Shown: positions 33,671 through 34,766 of the stretch, piece by piece | Position numbering within the stretch: the first letter of the stretch is position 1 | Layout of the letters: each line of letters begins with the position of its first letter | Source: Desulfobulbus sp. Tol-SR | GTDB lineage: Bacteria; Desulfobacterota; Desulfobulbia; Desulfobulbales; Desulfocapsaceae | Length of the DNA stretch: 34,766 bases | Reading direction: 5' to 3' | Assembly: GCA_000769715.1 (NCBI GenBank) | Contig: JROS01000104.1 | Coordinates: 1-34,766, forward strand | Notes under the pieces: generated by a model | Database searches by the model: none | The model's input: only the letters and a program-made list of their open reading frames with translations | What the model was told of the DNA's origin: nothing | Made by a program: the position numbers and the translations under genes

Positions 33671-34678
33671 ATGGGCGACAAGGAATACGCGACTATCCCC
33701 AGAACCCTGCTTGAAAGTATCACATTTCTCGCCAGGGCTCTACCGATTCGTTCCGTTCCGACCTTTATCGAACTGCTGGTCGGAGCGATGATTACCCCAG
33801 CCGGCTTTGTTACCGAAGCCTGGCTGGCGATCAAACCCCTGCGTAGCTGGACCGCCTACTACAAGTGGCTTCAGCAGGGGAAATGGTCGTGGGTTGCACT
33901 TGGGGTGCAATTGGCCGGATTGGTTGTGACATTTTTCCCGCAACCTGTCTGGTACCTGATCTTTGACGACACACTCGTCTAACGGACCTCGAAAAAGGCA
34001 CCCGGCAGTGCGATCTACAGGCAGCATGGCGCCAAGACCAATCGTCCGAAGTATGCCCGGGGACAATGCTGGGTCAGTATGGCACCGTCTATCGGTTGCG
34101 GCATGACGCATGCGGCGGTTCCCCTGTTGTCACGCTTGATGCGGCCCGGTACAACCCGGACCAAACTCGATGCCGCCGTACTGCTGCTGAAAATTGTCGC
34201 CCCGGTTTTCAACAGTGTCAAAGCCTGTACACTGGTGGATTCCTGGTACATGAAGCGTTTGTATCTCGATCAGGCAGAGACGCTCGGATTTCATTCCATC
34301 GGCCAGGTCCGACGGGATACCGCTCTGTATGATGCTCCAACACCAAAACGCGGTAGGGGCCGGCCACGGAAATACGGGGATCGCTATACAGCAGCACGGG
34401 TTGCTCTGCTCCCTGAACACCGGCAGCGGGTTTTCCTCTACGGGAAATGGCAATGGGTTCGCTACCGGAGCACCGTATGTCTTGCCCGCTTTCTGAAAGG
34501 ACGCAAGGTTCGGGCAGTCTGGATGCAGTTCGAGTCTGAAGAAGGTTTTCTCAGCAAGTCACGCCTGCCGCAATTGCTGGCAACCTATTGCGGTGAGCAA
34601 GTACAGCCACTGCTGGGATTGACTCCATGGCGCAAAAAAGACCAAGTCACTGCCGGTCTGGTTCGGCTCGGGCTGCAG
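33671..34678 (+). pseudogene. DDE transposase (IS4/IS701-like), in-frame stop and cut by contig end
   Basis: Starts at ATG 33671 behind CCGGAGG. The first 103 residues contain FLARALPIRSVPTFIELLVGA and the first catalytic Asp in YLIFDDTLV, at which point a TAA stops the frame (33980-33982). Translation in the same frame continues without another stop for over 230 codons: YARGQCWVSMA, LVDSWYMKRLYLDQAETLGF with a second Asp, KRGRGRPRKYGDRY and LLGLTPWRKKDQ. A Tyr codon (TAT/TAC) before RTSKKAPG is the probable ancestor. The 3' end merges into the poly-C tail, so the true C-terminus is not seen. IS family assignment is from layout only. Confidence 0.78.

Positions 34679-34766
<88 letters not shown>

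Overview
The window reads as a chromosomal contig from a Gram-negative, GC-rich bacterium, most likely of the Desulfobacterota/Desulfuromonadia kind. This is an inference from gene content: a secreted c-type cytochrome with one CxxCH, a glyoxylate/succinic-semialdehyde-reductase-type beta-hydroxyacid dehydrogenase of the kind characterised in Geobacter, a flavoredoxin-like flavin reductase, outer-membrane beta-barrel architecture and PhnD-histidine kinase-NtrC sensing genes. No rRNA, tRNA or CRISPR was seen. The last ~90 bases are almost pure C and look like a sequencing or assembly artefact at a contig edge.

Region 1 (1-8.8 kb) is an envelope and stress-type neighbourhood of very small genes. 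A run of six tiny plus-strand genes encodes a BON lipoprotein, an lmo0937-type membrane peptide, a two-helix membrane protein, an sll1863-type coiled coil, CsbD and a Lys-rich 39-residue peptide. An AAA+ ATPase with a DUF4032-like N-terminal motif, a Cys-rich secreted protein and a PKD-plus-barrel outer-membrane protein follow. A convergent minus-strand pair repeats the theme (a CsbD-like protein and a triple-BON protein), and two exported proteins with matching Thr-rich tails close the region.

Region 2 (9-11.7 kb) holds a class II-like cytochrome c, an intergenic palindromic repeat, a four-helix membrane protein and an exported thioredoxin-fold protein with a CLPC active site.

Region 3 (11.7-17.7 kb) contains a PhnD-like binding protein, a histidine kinase and an NtrC-type regulator in one operon. 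The first gene has a frameshift and the last is cut off inside its AAA+ domain, so the pathway looks decayed or misassembled. Facing it is a nitrate/sulfonate/taurine-type ABC importer (permease, ATPase, binding protein) led by a flavin reductase.

Region 4 (18-24.9 kb) is mostly redox and electrophile metabolism: quinone oxidoreductase, beta-hydroxyacid dehydrogenase, and a flavodoxin-like NAD(P)H:FMN reductase divergent from an HxlR regulator, with a tandem 10-bp direct repeat between the last two. A DnaJC28-type (DUF1992) protein, an EamA transporter and a membrane sulfatase of the LtaS/phosphoglycerol-transferase type follow.

Region 5 (24.9-34.7 kb) is an accessory mosaic. In order it carries a MITE-like element, repeat copy A with a perfect 40-bp palindrome, a frameshifted IS1182-family transposase abutting a truncated two-gene IS, a two-gene phage fragment, and an emrB-emrA-tetR-cytidylate-kinase-like operon with an operator-like dyad. 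Repeat copy B then lies directly upstream of a second transposase that is interrupted by an in-frame stop and by the contig end. The long repeats A and B, 8.3 kb apart in the same orientation, bracket the whole mosaic.
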